NCBI RefSeq assembly: GCF_000166415.1
Contig: NC_014654.1
Span: forward strand, 2,232,001-2,296,000
From: Halanaerobium hydrogeniformans
Lineage (GTDB): Bacteria; Bacillota; Halanaerobiia; Halanaerobiales; Halanaerobiaceae
Direction of reading: 5' to 3'
DNA length: 64,000 nucleotides
Shown here: in pieces, positions 33,975 to 43,446 of the stretch
Position numbering within the stretch: the stretch's first letter is position 1
Layout: every line of letters begins with the position of its first letter
Notes under the pieces: generated by a model
What the model saw: only the letters and a program-made list of their open reading frames with translations
Database searches by the model: none
What the model was told of the DNA's origin: nothing
Program-made: the position numbers and the translations under genes

Positions 33975-34886
33975 ATGAAACTAAGAAAGAGTTTAGTTGT
34001 ATCAACAATTTTGCTTCTTTTACTTTTACTTGCTTCACCATTTTTAGCTGCAGAAGATAGAGGTTATACTCATCCTGAATACTTGATATCTGTTGAAGAG
34101 TTAAGTGAAAATATGGATGATGAAAACCTTGTTATTATTGATGTAAGAAACACAGCAAAATATTTTTTAGGACATTTGCCTGGCTCAGTTCAGATGTGGG
34201 GCGACGATTTTACTGATCCAGATGGTTGGGTTCCTGGTTTAGCTGCAACACCTGAACAGTTTACAGCTACTGCTCAGGCAAAAGGTATAAATAATGATTC
34301 TAAGATTGTTGTTTATGATGATAACAATGGCCTCTGGGCCTCAAGACTCTGGTTTGTTTTCAGATATTATGGTCATGATGATGTAAGACTTCTTGAAGGC
34401 GGCTATGATGCCTGGACTGATGCTGGTCATAATATTAGAAGACTGCCAACTTCAGTTGATACTGGTAATTTTACTATCAGTGATGTCAAAAACGACTGGA
34501 TAGTTGATACAGACACAGTTGCAGAAAATATTGATAATCAGGATTTTGTAGTTTTAGATACCCGTTCTGAGTCAGAATATTTGGGTGAAGACACAAACCC
34601 TGGTGCAGATAGAATGGGAAGAGTTCCAGGTTCTGTTCATATAGAATGGACTCAGCATCTAAATGAAGATAATACTTTTAAAACAGCTGCTGAAATAAGA
34701 GAACTTTATGAAGAACATGGTATAACCGATGATTTAGATGTTATTGCAAGCCTTTGCCACACAGCTGTTAGAGCGGCTCATTCTTATCTAGCTCTAGAGA
34801 TGATAGGCTATGAAAATGTTAAAGTATATGATGAATCCTGGGTTGGCTGGGCTAATCGAGAAGACCTACCAATAGAAACAAATTAA
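33975..34886 (+). CDS. Exported tandem rhodanese (thiosulfate sulfurtransferase)
   Basis: A 303-residue protein from the ATG at 33975, preceded by AAGGAGG. A longer in-frame start at 33897 has no ribosome site. The signal peptide (about 1-25) ends SPFLAAE. Two rhodanese domains follow. The first (about 35-150) has Asp where the catalytic Cys should be (VVYDDNNGLWASRLW) and is structural. The second has the active loop SLCHTAVRAAHSYL with Cys at about residue 261 and the six-residue CxxxxR loop. It should transfer sulfane sulfur from thiosulfate or mercaptopyruvate outside the cytoplasmic membrane. It is a single gene with a strong terminator. Confidence 0.9.
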   Translation: MKLRKSLVVSTILLLLLLLASPFLAAEDRGYTHPEYLISVEELSENMDDENLVIIDVRNTAKYFLGHLPGSVQMWGDDFTDPDGWVPGLAATPEQFTATAQAKGINNDSKIVVYDDNNGLWASRLWFVFRYYGHDDVRLLEGGYDAWTDAGHNIRRLPTSVDTGNFTISDVKNDWIVDTDTVAENIDNQDFVVLDTRSESEYLGEDTNPGADRMGRVPGSVHIEWTQHLNEDNTFKTAAEIRELYEEHGITDDLDVIASLCHTAVRAAHSYLALEMIGYENVKVYDESWVGWANREDLPIETN

Positions 34887-34905
34887 TTAATACATTTTTA
34901 ATTTC

Positions 34906-34974
34906 AAAAACTCCCTACGTCAGTTAAGATTAACTTAAAATTAGTTAATCTCCTGATAGCTAAGGGAGTTTTTT
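34906..34974. terminator. Bidirectional terminator between rhodanese and phospholipase-like genes
   Basis: AAAAACTCCCT pairs with AGGGAGTTTTTT across an inner A/T-rich dyad (GATTAACT with AGTTAATC). T runs occur on both strands between two convergent genes. Confidence 0.75.
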
Positions 34975-35860
34975 ATTTTTTCTGTCCTAAAAAATCTCTC
35001 TCATCGAAGTTAGTAAGAGCTTCTTTTAAAGAGATTTCTTCCTTCAAATAACTAAAAACTAATGCAAAATAAACCTTGCTTTTACTAAGAGCTTGATTAA
35101 AATATCGTTCAAACTGCTGATATTTTTCTTCAAGCCAAAATTCTTTATCTTTAGCAAGCTGATAACTATAAGAAGCTAGTTCAGCAGGATAGATACAGTT
35201 CAATATTTTAAGAAAATGATACTTATACTTATTAGGGTCATAAAACAGACTATGGTATTTCCTTAAGTCAGTATAGGCATCTTCTATAATACCCTGCTTA
35301 TAAGGTTGATACAACAATTCTGTAAAAACAGCTCTATAAAAACCTTCTATTTCTAATTTAAAATCTGATTTAAGTTGATAATAAGTAGTGGGATCTATTT
35401 CTGCTGCATCCTTATCCCAGTATTTCTTAATCATATATAAATCAATTTTCATTTCAATAAACTTATGCTTATCACCTGCTCCTCCATTATCAAGTATAAA
35501 AGGATGACTAATACTATCAAGAGTATAATGGCTTATAAAAGCCAAAAAATAAACAAGCAAGGCTCTTTTTTTTAGATTAGAAGATATTTCTCCATTATCA
35601 TAAAGTTGAATTTCCTTTAAATTTTTTAAGATTATTTCGAATATATCTTTTCCCGATAACCGGTGGATAAGACTACCCAATTTAGATGCTTTTTTAGAAA
35701 ATTTCCAGGGCCAGAAATCTTTATAAAACAGGATATCTGCTCCCTGACAACCAAGATTAAAAAGTTGATAATTTTCTTCAATTAATTTTTTTAAAACTTT
35801 ATTTTCACAGTTCTTTTTAATTTTTTCTCCTGCCAAAATATGTGTCCAAAAATCAGGCAT
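34973..35860 (-). CDS. Zinc-dependent phospholipase C-like protein
   Basis: A 295-residue helical protein. The start PDFWTHILAGEKI and the segment LFNLGCQGADILFYKDFWPW are typical of the zinc-dependent phospholipase C-like family (Zn_dep_PLPC), together with LIHRLSG and FLAFISHYTLDSISHPFI, whose His and Asp residues should bind metal. There is no signal peptide, unlike secreted toxins of the family, so it is probably a cytoplasmic housekeeping hydrolase of unknown substrate. It is 32 bp after the UPF0178 gene in the same direction. Confidence 0.78.
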   Translation of the reverse strand: MPDFWTHILAGEKIKKNCENKVLKKLIEENYQLFNLGCQGADILFYKDFWPWKFSKKASKLGSLIHRLSGKDIFEIILKNLKEIQLYDNGEISSNLKKRALLVYFLAFISHYTLDSISHPFILDNGGAGDKHKFIEMKIDLYMIKKYWDKDAAEIDPTTYYQLKSDFKLEIEGFYRAVFTELLYQPYKQGIIEDAYTDLRKYHSLFYDPNKYKYHFLKILNCIYPAELASYSYQLAKDKEFWLEEKYQQFERYFNQALSKSKVYFALVFSYLKEEISLKEALTNFDERDFLGQKK

Positions 35861-35892
35861 CTATATCATCCCCAGATTATATTCCGAAAATA

Positions 35893-36330
35893 TTATTTAA
35901 ATCTTTGAATTATTTCTAGTAATTTATTTTTAAATCTTTTATCATCTTTTTCAGTTCTTTTTTTATGTGAAGTATGTCTAGCAGTCCTGCGGCGCTCTTT
36001 ATGCTGTCTATGCCTTTGGGCAAGCAAACGATTAATATTGCTGTTTTTAAATTCTCTACCTGAGAAACTTAAGACAGCAGTTTGTGCCGATAAGGCTAAA
36101 GCTGCCAGACCATAATCAGAAGTGATTATTATATCATCTGCTTTAATCTCATTATATAGTTCCATATCAACTGATTGAAAACCCTGATCAACTGTAATAA
36201 TCTCCCCATATCCCAGCTGATGCTGGTGGTTTAAATCTGTAAAAACAAGTAGTTCTATATTATTTTTTTTAGCTATTTTTGAAGTTATCTCTAGTACAGG
36301 ACAGCTATCACCATCAACTAAAATACGCAT
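35893..36330 (-). CDS. UPF0178 (YaiI/YqxD) family protein
   Basis: A 145-residue PIN-like protein with the DUF188 motifs MRILVDGDSCPVLEI, VDQGFQSVDMELYNEIKADD, VITSDYGLAALAL-like (IIITSDYGLAALAL) and the C-terminal RRRTARHTSHKKRTEKDDKRF. The acidic residues resemble a PIN-domain nuclease site, but the cellular role is not known. It follows kdsC by 32 bp and precedes the phospholipase-like gene, probably in one transcript. Confidence 0.88.
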   Translation of the reverse strand: MRILVDGDSCPVLEITSKIAKKNNIELLVFTDLNHQHQLGYGEIITVDQGFQSVDMELYNEIKADDIIITSDYGLAALALSAQTAVLSFSGREFKNSNINRLLAQRHRQHKERRRTARHTSHKKRTEKDDKRFKNKLLEIIQRFK

Positions 36331-36362
36331 CAGCTTACCCCTTTATAAAAAAGTTTAAATAA

Positions 36363-36878
36363 TTAACTAAAAAGTTCTAAAACCTTATCATAATCGTTCT
36401 TCTCTTTGAGCAAATGAGTTAAAATTTCTCTTACAGCACCATTACCACCATCAAATTTAGAAACGAAATCTGCTATTTTTTTAACATCAGCAGCGGCATC
36501 AGCAGGACAGGCAGCAAATGCAGCTTCTTTCATAACTGCTAGATCATTTAAATCATCACCAAGATAAGCTAGATTCTCATAAGAAAAATTGTTTTCTTTC
36601 ATCAGCTCTTTTATTTTAGATTTTTTATCTCTAATCCCCTGATAAAACTCCTCAATTCCAAGTTCTGCAGCTCTTCTTGCTACTACTTGAGATTTTCTGC
36701 CAGTCATAATAATAATATTATAGTTTAATGCGAGTGCTGAGACAATTATCAGACCATCTTTTACATCAAAAGCTTTAAATTCGTTTTCACCATTATCCAA
36801 ATAAACTTTCCCATCTGTAAGTGTACCATCTACATCTAAAAAAATCGTATTGATTTTCTGCAATTTAGAAGCCTCCAT
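36363..36878 (-). CDS. kdsC: 3-deoxy-D-manno-octulosonate 8-phosphate phosphatase (KdsC type)
   Basis: A 171-residue cap-less HAD phosphatase. Motif I is FLDVDGTLTDGKVYLDN, motif II IIIMTGRKS, motif III the lysine of RDKKSKI, and motif IV YLGDDLNDLAVMKEA. The DGTLTDG motif and the tetramer-type beta hairpin GKVYLDNGENEFKAFDVKDG are diagnostic of KdsC, which makes Kdo for lipopolysaccharide. Its presence supports an outer membrane. Relatives act on other nonulosonic acids (NeuA-linked), which cannot be excluded. It is first in a run with the UPF0178 and phospholipase-like genes. Confidence 0.85.
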   Translation of the reverse strand: MEASKLQKINTIFLDVDGTLTDGKVYLDNGENEFKAFDVKDGLIIVSALALNYNIIIMTGRKSQVVARRAAELGIEEFYQGIRDKKSKIKELMKENNFSYENLAYLGDDLNDLAVMKEAAFAACPADAAADVKKIADFVSKFDGGNGAVREILTHLLKEKNDYDKVLELFS

Positions 36879-37023
36879 TTATTTAAAATTATATTTAGTA
36901 CCTACCTTAATATTAACACACTGAATAAATAATATGCAATTAGCTTTGACGTAAGGTTAATTATAAAGTTACCCTATTCTCTGATAATACTTAAAATTTA
37001 TTTCACCTTCCTGTAAAGGAAAA

Positions 37024-37045
37024 ACTCCACCAAATTTGGTGAAGT
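37024..37045 (-). terminator. Terminator of the suf operon
   Basis: On the minus strand ACTTCACCAAATTTGGTGGAGT forms a stem with CACCAAATTTGGTG core and one mismatch, followed by TTTTCC. It is about 28 bp after the sufU stop codon. Confidence 0.75.
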
Positions 37046-37072
37046 TAAGGATTTTATTAATATTTATTTTTA

Positions 37073-37501
37073 TTAGTTTTTGTTTAATGCTTCTTTAAGT
37101 GTGTGCCAGGAGAGAACAGCACATTTTACTCTTGCTGGCATATTAGAAATATTTTTTAAGGCCATTGCTTCTTTTAATTTCCTCAATTCTTGAGGATCAT
37201 CTATTTCTTTTTTTATCATTGCTATAAAAGTATCCACTAAATCAAATGCTTCAGCAACCGTTTTCCCCTTAATTAAATCTATCATAATTGATGTAGATGC
37301 CTGAGAAATTGCACAACCACTTCCATTAAAAGCAGCATCCTCTATTATCTCACCATCAAATTTTAACTCTAAAGTAATATCATCTCCACAGCTGGGATTA
37401 TGACCATGTTCACTGATATCAGGTTTATCTAACTCCCTTTTATTACGACTATTTTTATTGTGTTCCATTATTAATTCTGTATAGACTGAATCAAGATCCA
37501 T
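37073..37501 (-). CDS. sufU: SufU-type iron-sulfur assembly protein
   Basis: A 142-residue SufU. The zinc ligands are GHNPSCGDDITLEL (Cys and Asp), NGSGCAISQAS (Cys) and ARVKCAVLSW (Cys), the set by which Gram-positive SufU accepts persulfide sulfur from SufS. The segment inserted between the second and third ligand regions distinguishes SufU from IscU. The ATG at 37499-37501 follows GGGAGG; a TTG six bases earlier is possible. It overlaps sufS by 11 bases and is the last gene of sufCBDSU. Confidence 0.93.
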   Translation of the reverse strand: MDLDSVYTELIMEHNKNSRNKRELDKPDISEHGHNPSCGDDITLELKFDGEIIEDAAFNGSGCAISQASTSIMIDLIKGKTVAEAFDLVDTFIAMIKKEIDDPQELRKLKEAMALKNISNMPARVKCAVLSWHTLKEALNKN

Positions 37502-38732
37502 AACCAAAAACCTCCCTTGCTTTTTGCAGAGATGCTAAAAATTTATCTATTTCTTCTTTACTATTATAAAAATAGAAGCTAATTCTACCGGTTGAATTTA
37601 GATTAAGATGCTTCATCAAGGGCTGAGCACAGTGATGCCCAGATCTAAGAGCTATTCCTTCAGTATCACTAATACTTGCCAGGTCATGAGAATGTATTCC
37701 TTTTAAATTAAAAGAAATTATTCCTCCCCTGTCTTTTAAATCATCTGGACCTGCTAATTCAATATAATCTAATTTTTCCATTTTCTGCAGAGCGTATTCG
37801 GTCAATTCCTGTTCATGTTTTTCTATTTCATCTAAACCGATTTTTTGCAAATAGTCTATTGCTGCAGCCAATCCAACTGCTCCCTCAGCATTAGGTGTAC
37901 CTGCTTCAAATTTTTCCGGCAGGGGAGCAAAGGTAGAACTTTGCTCATAAACATATTCTATCATACCTCCACCTGTTAAAAAAGGTGGGATCTTTTCTAA
38001 TAAATGCTTTTTACCATAAAGAACCCCAATTCCCATTGGACCAAGCATTTTGTGGGCAGAAAAAGCATAAAAATCTGCATCAATAGCCTGGACATCTGTT
38101 TTTAAATGAGGAGCTCCTTGAGCACCATCAATAACCACATATGCTCCATGTTTGTGCGCATATTCAGCCATTTCTTTAACTGGATTAATTACCCCGGTAA
38201 CATTTGACATCTGAGAAATACTAAATATTTTAGTTTTATCGGTAATTTTATCCTCAAGCTCAGAACGAGAGATTCTGTAATCTTCACCCGGATAAAGATA
38301 TTTCAATTTTAAATTTTTCCTTTTAGCTAGCTGCTGCCAGGGTATAATGTTGCTGTGATGCTCCATTATCGAAATTACTATCTCATCACCTTCATCTAAA
38401 AGTTCACCCAGGCTGTAAGCAAGTAAATTAATTGATTCTGTGGTATTTCTTGTAAAGATAATTTCTTCACTAAATTCTGCATTAATAAACTCTTTTACCG
38501 TATCTCTGGCATTTTGATAAGCTTCTGTTGCCTTAACACTTAAAATATGGGCACCTCTATGGGGATTAGCATTAATATTTTCATTATAATCATTTATTGC
38601 ATCTAAAACAGCTTTAGGTTTTTGAGTTGTAGCAGCATTATCAAGATATACCAGATCTTTGCCATTAACTTTTTGCTTTAAAATTGGAAAATCTGATTTA
38701 TATTTATTCTCTAATTCTAGTTTTGATATCAT
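37491..38732 (-). CDS. sufS: Cysteine desulfurase SufS
   Basis: A 413-residue PLP enzyme that removes sulfur from cysteine for Fe-S cluster building. It has DLVYLDNAATTQKPKAV, MEHHSNIIPW, the cofactor lysine in FSAHKMLGPMGIG, and the catalytic cysteine in LRSGHHCAQPLMKHL, the group II (SufS) active loop. I chose ATG 38730-38732, which has AAGGAAG before it; an upstream in-frame ATG (38756) lies deep inside sufD. Even so it overlaps sufD by 29 bases. It works with the adjacent SufU. Confidence 0.95.
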   Translation of the reverse strand: MISKLELENKYKSDFPILKQKVNGKDLVYLDNAATTQKPKAVLDAINDYNENINANPHRGAHILSVKATEAYQNARDTVKEFINAEFSEEIIFTRNTTESINLLAYSLGELLDEGDEIVISIMEHHSNIIPWQQLAKRKNLKLKYLYPGEDYRISRSELEDKITDKTKIFSISQMSNVTGVINPVKEMAEYAHKHGAYVVIDGAQGAPHLKTDVQAIDADFYAFSAHKMLGPMGIGVLYGKKHLLEKIPPFLTGGGMIEYVYEQSSTFAPLPEKFEAGTPNAEGAVGLAAAIDYLQKIGLDEIEKHEQELTEYALQKMEKLDYIELAGPDDLKDRGGIISFNLKGIHSHDLASISDTEGIALRSGHHCAQPLMKHLNLNSTGRISFYFYNSKEEIDKFLASLQKAREVFGYGS

Positions 38733-39894
38733 TAATAACACTTCCTTTGAGTTCATTTAAAGGTATCTTGTCAAAAATAGGGTTAAATGCTGCCTCAATC
38801 ATCATTCTTTTAGCTTCAGTTTCATTCATTCCTCTGCTCATCAGATAGAATAATCTATTCTGATCAATCTGACCTGCACTTACTGCATGTTCTCCTTCCA
38901 CATTATCTTCTTCACTGAAAAGAGCTGGAATAGAATCTGAAACCACTGTTTTATCAAGCATTAGTACTTCTTCACTCTCTGCACCTTTAGCCTGACTGGA
39001 ACCCTTTTGAAAGTATAAATCACCTCGAAATACTTTTTTAGCTCTATCTTTTAAAACACCTTTGGTTTCTATTTCACTGGAACTATGACGCCCCTGGTGA
39101 TTCATTTTATAAGCAAGATCCATTTTCCTTTCACCATCAGCAAAATAAATCGAACTTATATTTGCTTTACTACCATCTTCAGCAAGGATATTTTCGTTGT
39201 TTGTAATTGAAGTTTTTGCCCCCAATTCAATTGGAATCCAGTTTAATTCTCCTTGATTAGAAATGATAGAAAAATTACTATCAAAATTAACACTTTGATC
39301 ATTAAATCTCTGTACTTTTATTATATTTAAAACTGCATTAGCTTCAACTATTACCCTTGTTAAACCATTGTGAAAAGCCTTGAAATCTTTTTGATCCATT
39401 TTATAATCTATCACAATAGTTAACTTAGAGCCTTCTTCTGCAACTATTAAATTATTATCAATTAAAAATGGATTATCTTCTTCTAATAGATAAAATATTT
39501 CAAGAGGAACCTTAAACTCTTTACCTGCTGGGGCTTTAATAAATAGACCAGTATTATAAAAGGCGTCTACCATTGAAGTATATTTAGCTCCTAAACCTTT
39601 ATTACCCTTCTCCACAAGTGGTTCTGTAAATTTATCTAGATAAGCCATTATTTCTCTTTCATTATTCAAATTATCTGTCATCTTTTTTATTATCAGTTCA
39701 TCTAAAGCATTTTTGCTTTTTATATATTCTTTATTATAAGCCATATATTCTGGATTCTGAAAATCAAACAGACCAATCCTATTAAATGTTTGCTCAGCTA
39801 AATTATTGTATTTAATAAAACTGTCTTTTCTTTTCTGGCTCAATAATTTAGACTGTCCAGTTGTTAAATTATCTACTAATTTTTTAGTATACAT
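38704..39894 (-). CDS. sufD: Fe-S assembly scaffold protein SufD
   Basis: A 396-residue beta-helix protein of the SufB/SufD family. The N-terminal half is the variable helical region, followed by the parallel beta-helix with MNHQGRHSSSEIETKGVLKDRAKKVF and the late motif LMSRGMNETEAKRMMIEAAF. It pairs with SufB and SufC in the SufBC2D scaffold complex. It is encoded between sufB (10 bp gap) and sufS (overlap). The conserved His of SufD is present in HQGRHSSS. Confidence 0.93.
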   Translation of the reverse strand: MYTKKLVDNLTTGQSKLLSQKRKDSFIKYNNLAEQTFNRIGLFDFQNPEYMAYNKEYIKSKNALDELIIKKMTDNLNNEREIMAYLDKFTEPLVEKGNKGLGAKYTSMVDAFYNTGLFIKAPAGKEFKVPLEIFYLLEEDNPFLIDNNLIVAEEGSKLTIVIDYKMDQKDFKAFHNGLTRVIVEANAVLNIIKVQRFNDQSVNFDSNFSIISNQGELNWIPIELGAKTSITNNENILAEDGSKANISSIYFADGERKMDLAYKMNHQGRHSSSEIETKGVLKDRAKKVFRGDLYFQKGSSQAKGAESEEVLMLDKTVVSDSIPALFSEEDNVEGEHAVSAGQIDQNRLFYLMSRGMNETEAKRMMIEAAFNPIFDKIPLNELKGSVINDIKTRIRE

Positions 39895-39904
39895 CTATCA
39901 TCAC

Positions 39905-41308
39905 CTATCCTATAGTTCCTTCGAGTTCTAAACTAATTAAATTATTCAGTTCTACTGCATATTCTAGAGGAAGTTCTTTGGCAATTGGTTCAACAAATCC
40001 GCGAACTATCATAGCTTTAGCCTCTTCCTCATCTATACCTCGACTCATTAGATAATATATTGATTCTTCACTAATCCGGCCTACCTTTGCTTCATGTCCA
40101 ATATCTATATCATCTGTCTCTAATTTCATAATTGGAAGTGTATCGGATACAGAGTCATTATCCAACATTAAAGACTCACAAGATACTGAAGCCTTAGCAT
40201 GATGGGCATTTTTAGTAGCTTTTAAAAGCCCTCTGTAATAAGCTTTACCTCCACCTTTGGCAATTGAACGGGTATTAACTGTTGAAGTTGTATGGGGTGC
40301 TGCGTGAATAACCTGAGCACCAGTATCAAGATGCTGTCCCTCAGCAGCAAATGTGACTCCTGTAAATTCTGCTCTAGCTCCTTTTCCTTTTAAAATACTC
40401 ATTGGATAAAGCATAGAAACTTTTGAGCCAAATGAACCTGAAACCCATTCGATAACTCCATTTTTTTCTACTGAAGCACGCTTTGTATTTAAATTATACA
40501 TATTTCTTGACCAATTTTCTATAGTACTGTAACGTAAACTTGCATTTTCTGCAATAAATAGTTCAACAGCACCAGCATGAAGGTTATTTATAGAATACTG
40601 AGGTGCAGAACATCCTTCTATAAAATGGGCCTCAGCTCCTTTTTCCAAAATAATCAATGTGTGTTCAAATTGACCTGCACCAGGAGCATTAAATCTAAAG
40701 TATGATTGTAAAGGAACATCAACTTTTACCCCGGCTGGCACATAGACAAAAGACCCTCCTGACCAAACTGCTCCATGAAGGGCAGAAAACTTATGGTCAT
40801 TAGGTGTTATTAGCTTCATAAAATGTTCTTTAACTACATCTTCATATTCTTTAATTGCATTTTCCATATCCATATATATAACACCCTGTTCTACCAGTTC
40901 TTTTTTCAAATTATGGTAGACAACTTCAGAATCATACTGTGCTCCCACTCCTGCAAGCGATTTTTTTTCTGCCTCAGGAATACCTAATGAGTCAAAGGTG
41001 TTTTTTATTTCTTCTGGAACTTCATCCCAGTCACTCTGGAGATCAGCATCAGGGCGAATATATGCTATTATCTCCTCAAGATTTAAATCTGAAAGATCTG
41101 CTCCCCAATCCGGAATTTCTTTTTCCAGATAAATTTCTAATGATTTAAGACGGAAATCAGTCATCCACTGAGGTTCATCTTTTTCTCGAGAAATATCTTT
41201 AATAATTTCTGGTGTTAACCCTTTTTCTGATTTATATCTATATTTATTTTCATTTTTTTTATCATAAAGACTGCGATCTATATCTTTTACTTGAGTCTTT
41301 TCACTCAT
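39905..41308 (-). CDS. sufB: Fe-S assembly scaffold protein SufB
   Basis: A 467-residue SufB with HGAVWSGGSFVYVPAGVKVD, FEHTLIILEKGAEAHFIEGCSAP, NAHHAKASVSCESLMLD (containing the cluster-assembly Cys of SufB) and LMSRGIDEEEAKAMIVRGFVEP. It is the scaffold subunit on which new clusters form with SufC and SufD. The gap to sufC is 66 bp and contains a weak hairpin near 41327-41341. Confidence 0.95.
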   Translation of the reverse strand: MSEKTQVKDIDRSLYDKKNENKYRYKSEKGLTPEIIKDISREKDEPQWMTDFRLKSLEIYLEKEIPDWGADLSDLNLEEIIAYIRPDADLQSDWDEVPEEIKNTFDSLGIPEAEKKSLAGVGAQYDSEVVYHNLKKELVEQGVIYMDMENAIKEYEDVVKEHFMKLITPNDHKFSALHGAVWSGGSFVYVPAGVKVDVPLQSYFRFNAPGAGQFEHTLIILEKGAEAHFIEGCSAPQYSINNLHAGAVELFIAENASLRYSTIENWSRNMYNLNTKRASVEKNGVIEWVSGSFGSKVSMLYPMSILKGKGARAEFTGVTFAAEGQHLDTGAQVIHAAPHTTSTVNTRSIAKGGGKAYYRGLLKATKNAHHAKASVSCESLMLDNDSVSDTLPIMKLETDDIDIGHEAKVGRISEESIYYLMSRGIDEEEAKAMIVRGFVEPIAKELPLEYAVELNNLISLELEGTIG

Positions 41309-41374
41309 TTCAAAAACCTCCTATAAAACAAGTCTTGCTTGTGATTTTTAATACTTTTAATAGTTAAATTCTAA

Positions 41375-42151
41375 TTAACAATTAGTGGCTGACTTATAAT
41401 CTTCAACTTTTTCTGGTTTATAAGCAGCATAACCTTCTTTTTCAATCTCTCTGGCTAGATCCATATCTCCAGTTTTTACAATTTTACCATCAACAAGTAC
41501 ATGTACATAATCAGGCTGAAGATAATCTAAGATCTGATTGTGGTGAGTGATTATAATCATTGCATTATCATCTGAGGCGAGTTTTTTGATACCTTCAGCA
41601 ACAGTTCTTGTTGCATCTACATCAAGACCTGAATCTGTTTCATCTAAAATTGCTAGTTTTGGTTCTAAAACTGCCATCTGTAATATTTCGTTTTTCTTTT
41701 TTTCACCACCAGAAAAGCCTTTGTTTAAATATCTATCTGCATATGATTGATCTATATCTAATAATTTCATCTTATCTTCTAATAAAAATTTGAAGTCAAA
41801 AATGCTCTGGTTTTCTCCACTTACAGCAGTTTTCGCTGTGCGAAGGAAATTCTCAACAGTCACTCCTGGTATTTCTTGAGGATATTGGAATGATAAAAAG
41901 ATACCTTTTTTTGCTCTTTTATCAACAGCAAGATCAATTATATTTTCACCTTCAAATTCTACTTTCCCTTCTATTATCTCATGTTCTGGATGTCCCATGA
42001 GAACATTAGCTAAAGTAGATTTACCTGAACCATTAGGTCCCATAATAACATGAATTTCTCCAGTTTCAACTTCAAGATTAATGCCTTGAAGTATTTCTTC
42101 GCTTTCAACTTTTGATTTCAAATTACAAACTTTTAATAGTTTTTTATTCAT
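41375..42151 (-). CDS. sufC: Fe-S assembly ATPase SufC
   Basis: A 258-residue soluble ABC ATPase. It has Walker A GPNGSGKST, the SufC-specific segment GIFLSFQYPQEIPGV, signature FSGGEKKKNEI, Walker B LAILDETDSGLDVDA and H-loop ITHHNQ. It drives conformational change in the SufBCD scaffold. It is the first gene of sufCBDSU. A sigma-A promoter with TTGACT and TAGGAT lies upstream. Confidence 0.96.
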   Translation of the reverse strand: MNKKLLKVCNLKSKVESEEILQGINLEVETGEIHVIMGPNGSGKSTLANVLMGHPEHEIIEGKVEFEGENIIDLAVDKRAKKGIFLSFQYPQEIPGVTVENFLRTAKTAVSGENQSIFDFKFLLEDKMKLLDIDQSYADRYLNKGFSGGEKKKNEILQMAVLEPKLAILDETDSGLDVDATRTVAEGIKKLASDDNAMIIITHHNQILDYLQPDYVHVLVDGKIVKTGDMDLAREIEKEGYAAYKPEKVEDYKSATNC

Positions 42152-42216
42152 CTATGACATCTCCTTATTTTCAAAATATTTATCTACAGTTATTTAATCA
42201 AAATTGTCATATTTAT

Positions 42217-42245
42217 ATCCTACAACATTACTCAACTTTAGTCAA
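42217..42245 (-). promoter_or_regulatory. Candidate promoter of the suf operon
   Basis: On the minus strand TTGACT (42245-42240) and TAGGAT (42222-42217) are separated by 17 bases. The start would lie about 60 bp before the sufC ATG. I saw no clear IscR- or Fur-type palindrome on it. Confidence 0.5.
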
Positions 42246-42273
42246 GCCCTATAAGAAAAAAGTAATCTAGACA

Positions 42274-42299
42274 ACAAAAAAAGCCGGGATTCCCGGCTC
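42274..42299 (-). terminator. Terminator of the AI-2E-type permease gene
   Basis: AGCCGGGATTCCCGGCT is an 8-bp GC-rich hairpin with a 1-nt centre, followed on the minus strand by seven T residues. Confidence 0.85.
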
Positions 42300-42312
42300 T
42301 TTATTAAAATAT

Positions 42313-43371
42313 TTACTTTTTCTTTAATATTCTTTCTTGATAAATCAATCTCAAAACCGCATATAGGGGAACAGAAATCAAAGCTCCAATTAATCCGAAT
42401 AAATATACACCTGTTAATACCACAAATAATACTACAAGAGGATGGATATCCATTGATTTCCCCTGAATAAGTGGTCTGATTAAATTACCTTCTAAATACT
42501 GGGCAATTATAAAGATTATAATCACCAGTAAAGCGGTTATAATGCTTTCTGTAAGAGCAATAAATAAGGCCGGCAAAATTCCAATAGCAGGTCCGATTAT
42601 TGGAATTAAAGAAGTTATTAACACAATCAAAGCCAAAACTAAAGGACTTGCTAATCTAATTATTAAAAAACCAATCAACATTACAAAAGCAGTAAAAAGA
42701 GAGACCAATAATTGGGAAGTAATAAAATCCGAAAGTAATTTATCGATATCTTGAGCTAATACTTCTATCTGTTTTCTTTTAGACCCTGGAATCATCTCTA
42801 TTGTTTTTTGATAAATTTCTTTATCATCTTTGAGTAAATAAAATAGCACAAAAGGAATTAATAATATTATTAATCCTATATTTGTTAAAGAACTAAAAAT
42901 CCCCATATAATTATAAGTAGAAAGCCTCATTATTATAGAATCAGTATAAGAAATTAGCCTTTCTCTAAGATTAAAATCATCTATAAGTCCTCTTTCTATA
43001 TTTATGAAATCTCTTATATTTTCAAAAATTTCTACAATAGAAGAATAAATAAGTTCATAGCTACCGCCTAATTCTCTACTCTGTTCATAAATAATATTTC
43101 CGCCCAAATATATAATTAAAGTTATTATGGAAGCTGCTGCTAAAAATGAAATGATAACAGCAATTGTCCTTATTTTTATTTTTTTTTCTAAAATAATGAC
43201 AAGGGGACGCAATAAATAATACAGAAAAATACTAAACAAGAGTGGGAGCAGAACAAAGCTCAACACAGTAGTTAATGGCCCCATAAAATAAGGGATCCTT
43301 CCCCCCAAAAATATAATGAGCAAAATGATAATTATTGTATGACCGATCTTAAGCCATTTTTCTTTAAACAT
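42313..43371 (-). CDS. AI-2E family transporter (PerM/YtvI-like permease)
   Basis: A 352-residue membrane protein with the family layout: two or three N-terminal membrane segments, a long extracytoplasmic helical region (about 95-150), then four to five membrane segments with LITSLIPIIGPAIGILPALFIAL and YLEGNLIRPLIQGKSMDIHPL. Despite the name, many members are Na+/H+ antiporters or have unknown substrates. In a saline-adapted organism an ion-coupled role is plausible. It is a single gene with its own terminator. Confidence 0.85.
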   Translation of the reverse strand: MFKEKWLKIGHTIIIILLIIFLGGRIPYFMGPLTTVLSFVLLPLLFSIFLYYLLRPLVIILEKKIKIRTIAVIISFLAAASIITLIIYLGGNIIYEQSRELGGSYELIYSSIVEIFENIRDFINIERGLIDDFNLRERLISYTDSIIMRLSTYNYMGIFSSLTNIGLIILLIPFVLFYLLKDDKEIYQKTIEMIPGSKRKQIEVLAQDIDKLLSDFITSQLLVSLFTAFVMLIGFLIIRLASPLVLALIVLITSLIPIIGPAIGILPALFIALTESIITALLVIIIFIIAQYLEGNLIRPLIQGKSMDIHPLVVLFVVLTGVYLFGLIGALISVPLYAVLRLIYQERILKKK

Positions 43372-43446
43372 AATTATCTCTCCCTAAACTACCTATAATT
43401 AAAATATTAAAGCTATCTTTACTATAATATTTCTGCAGAAATAATA

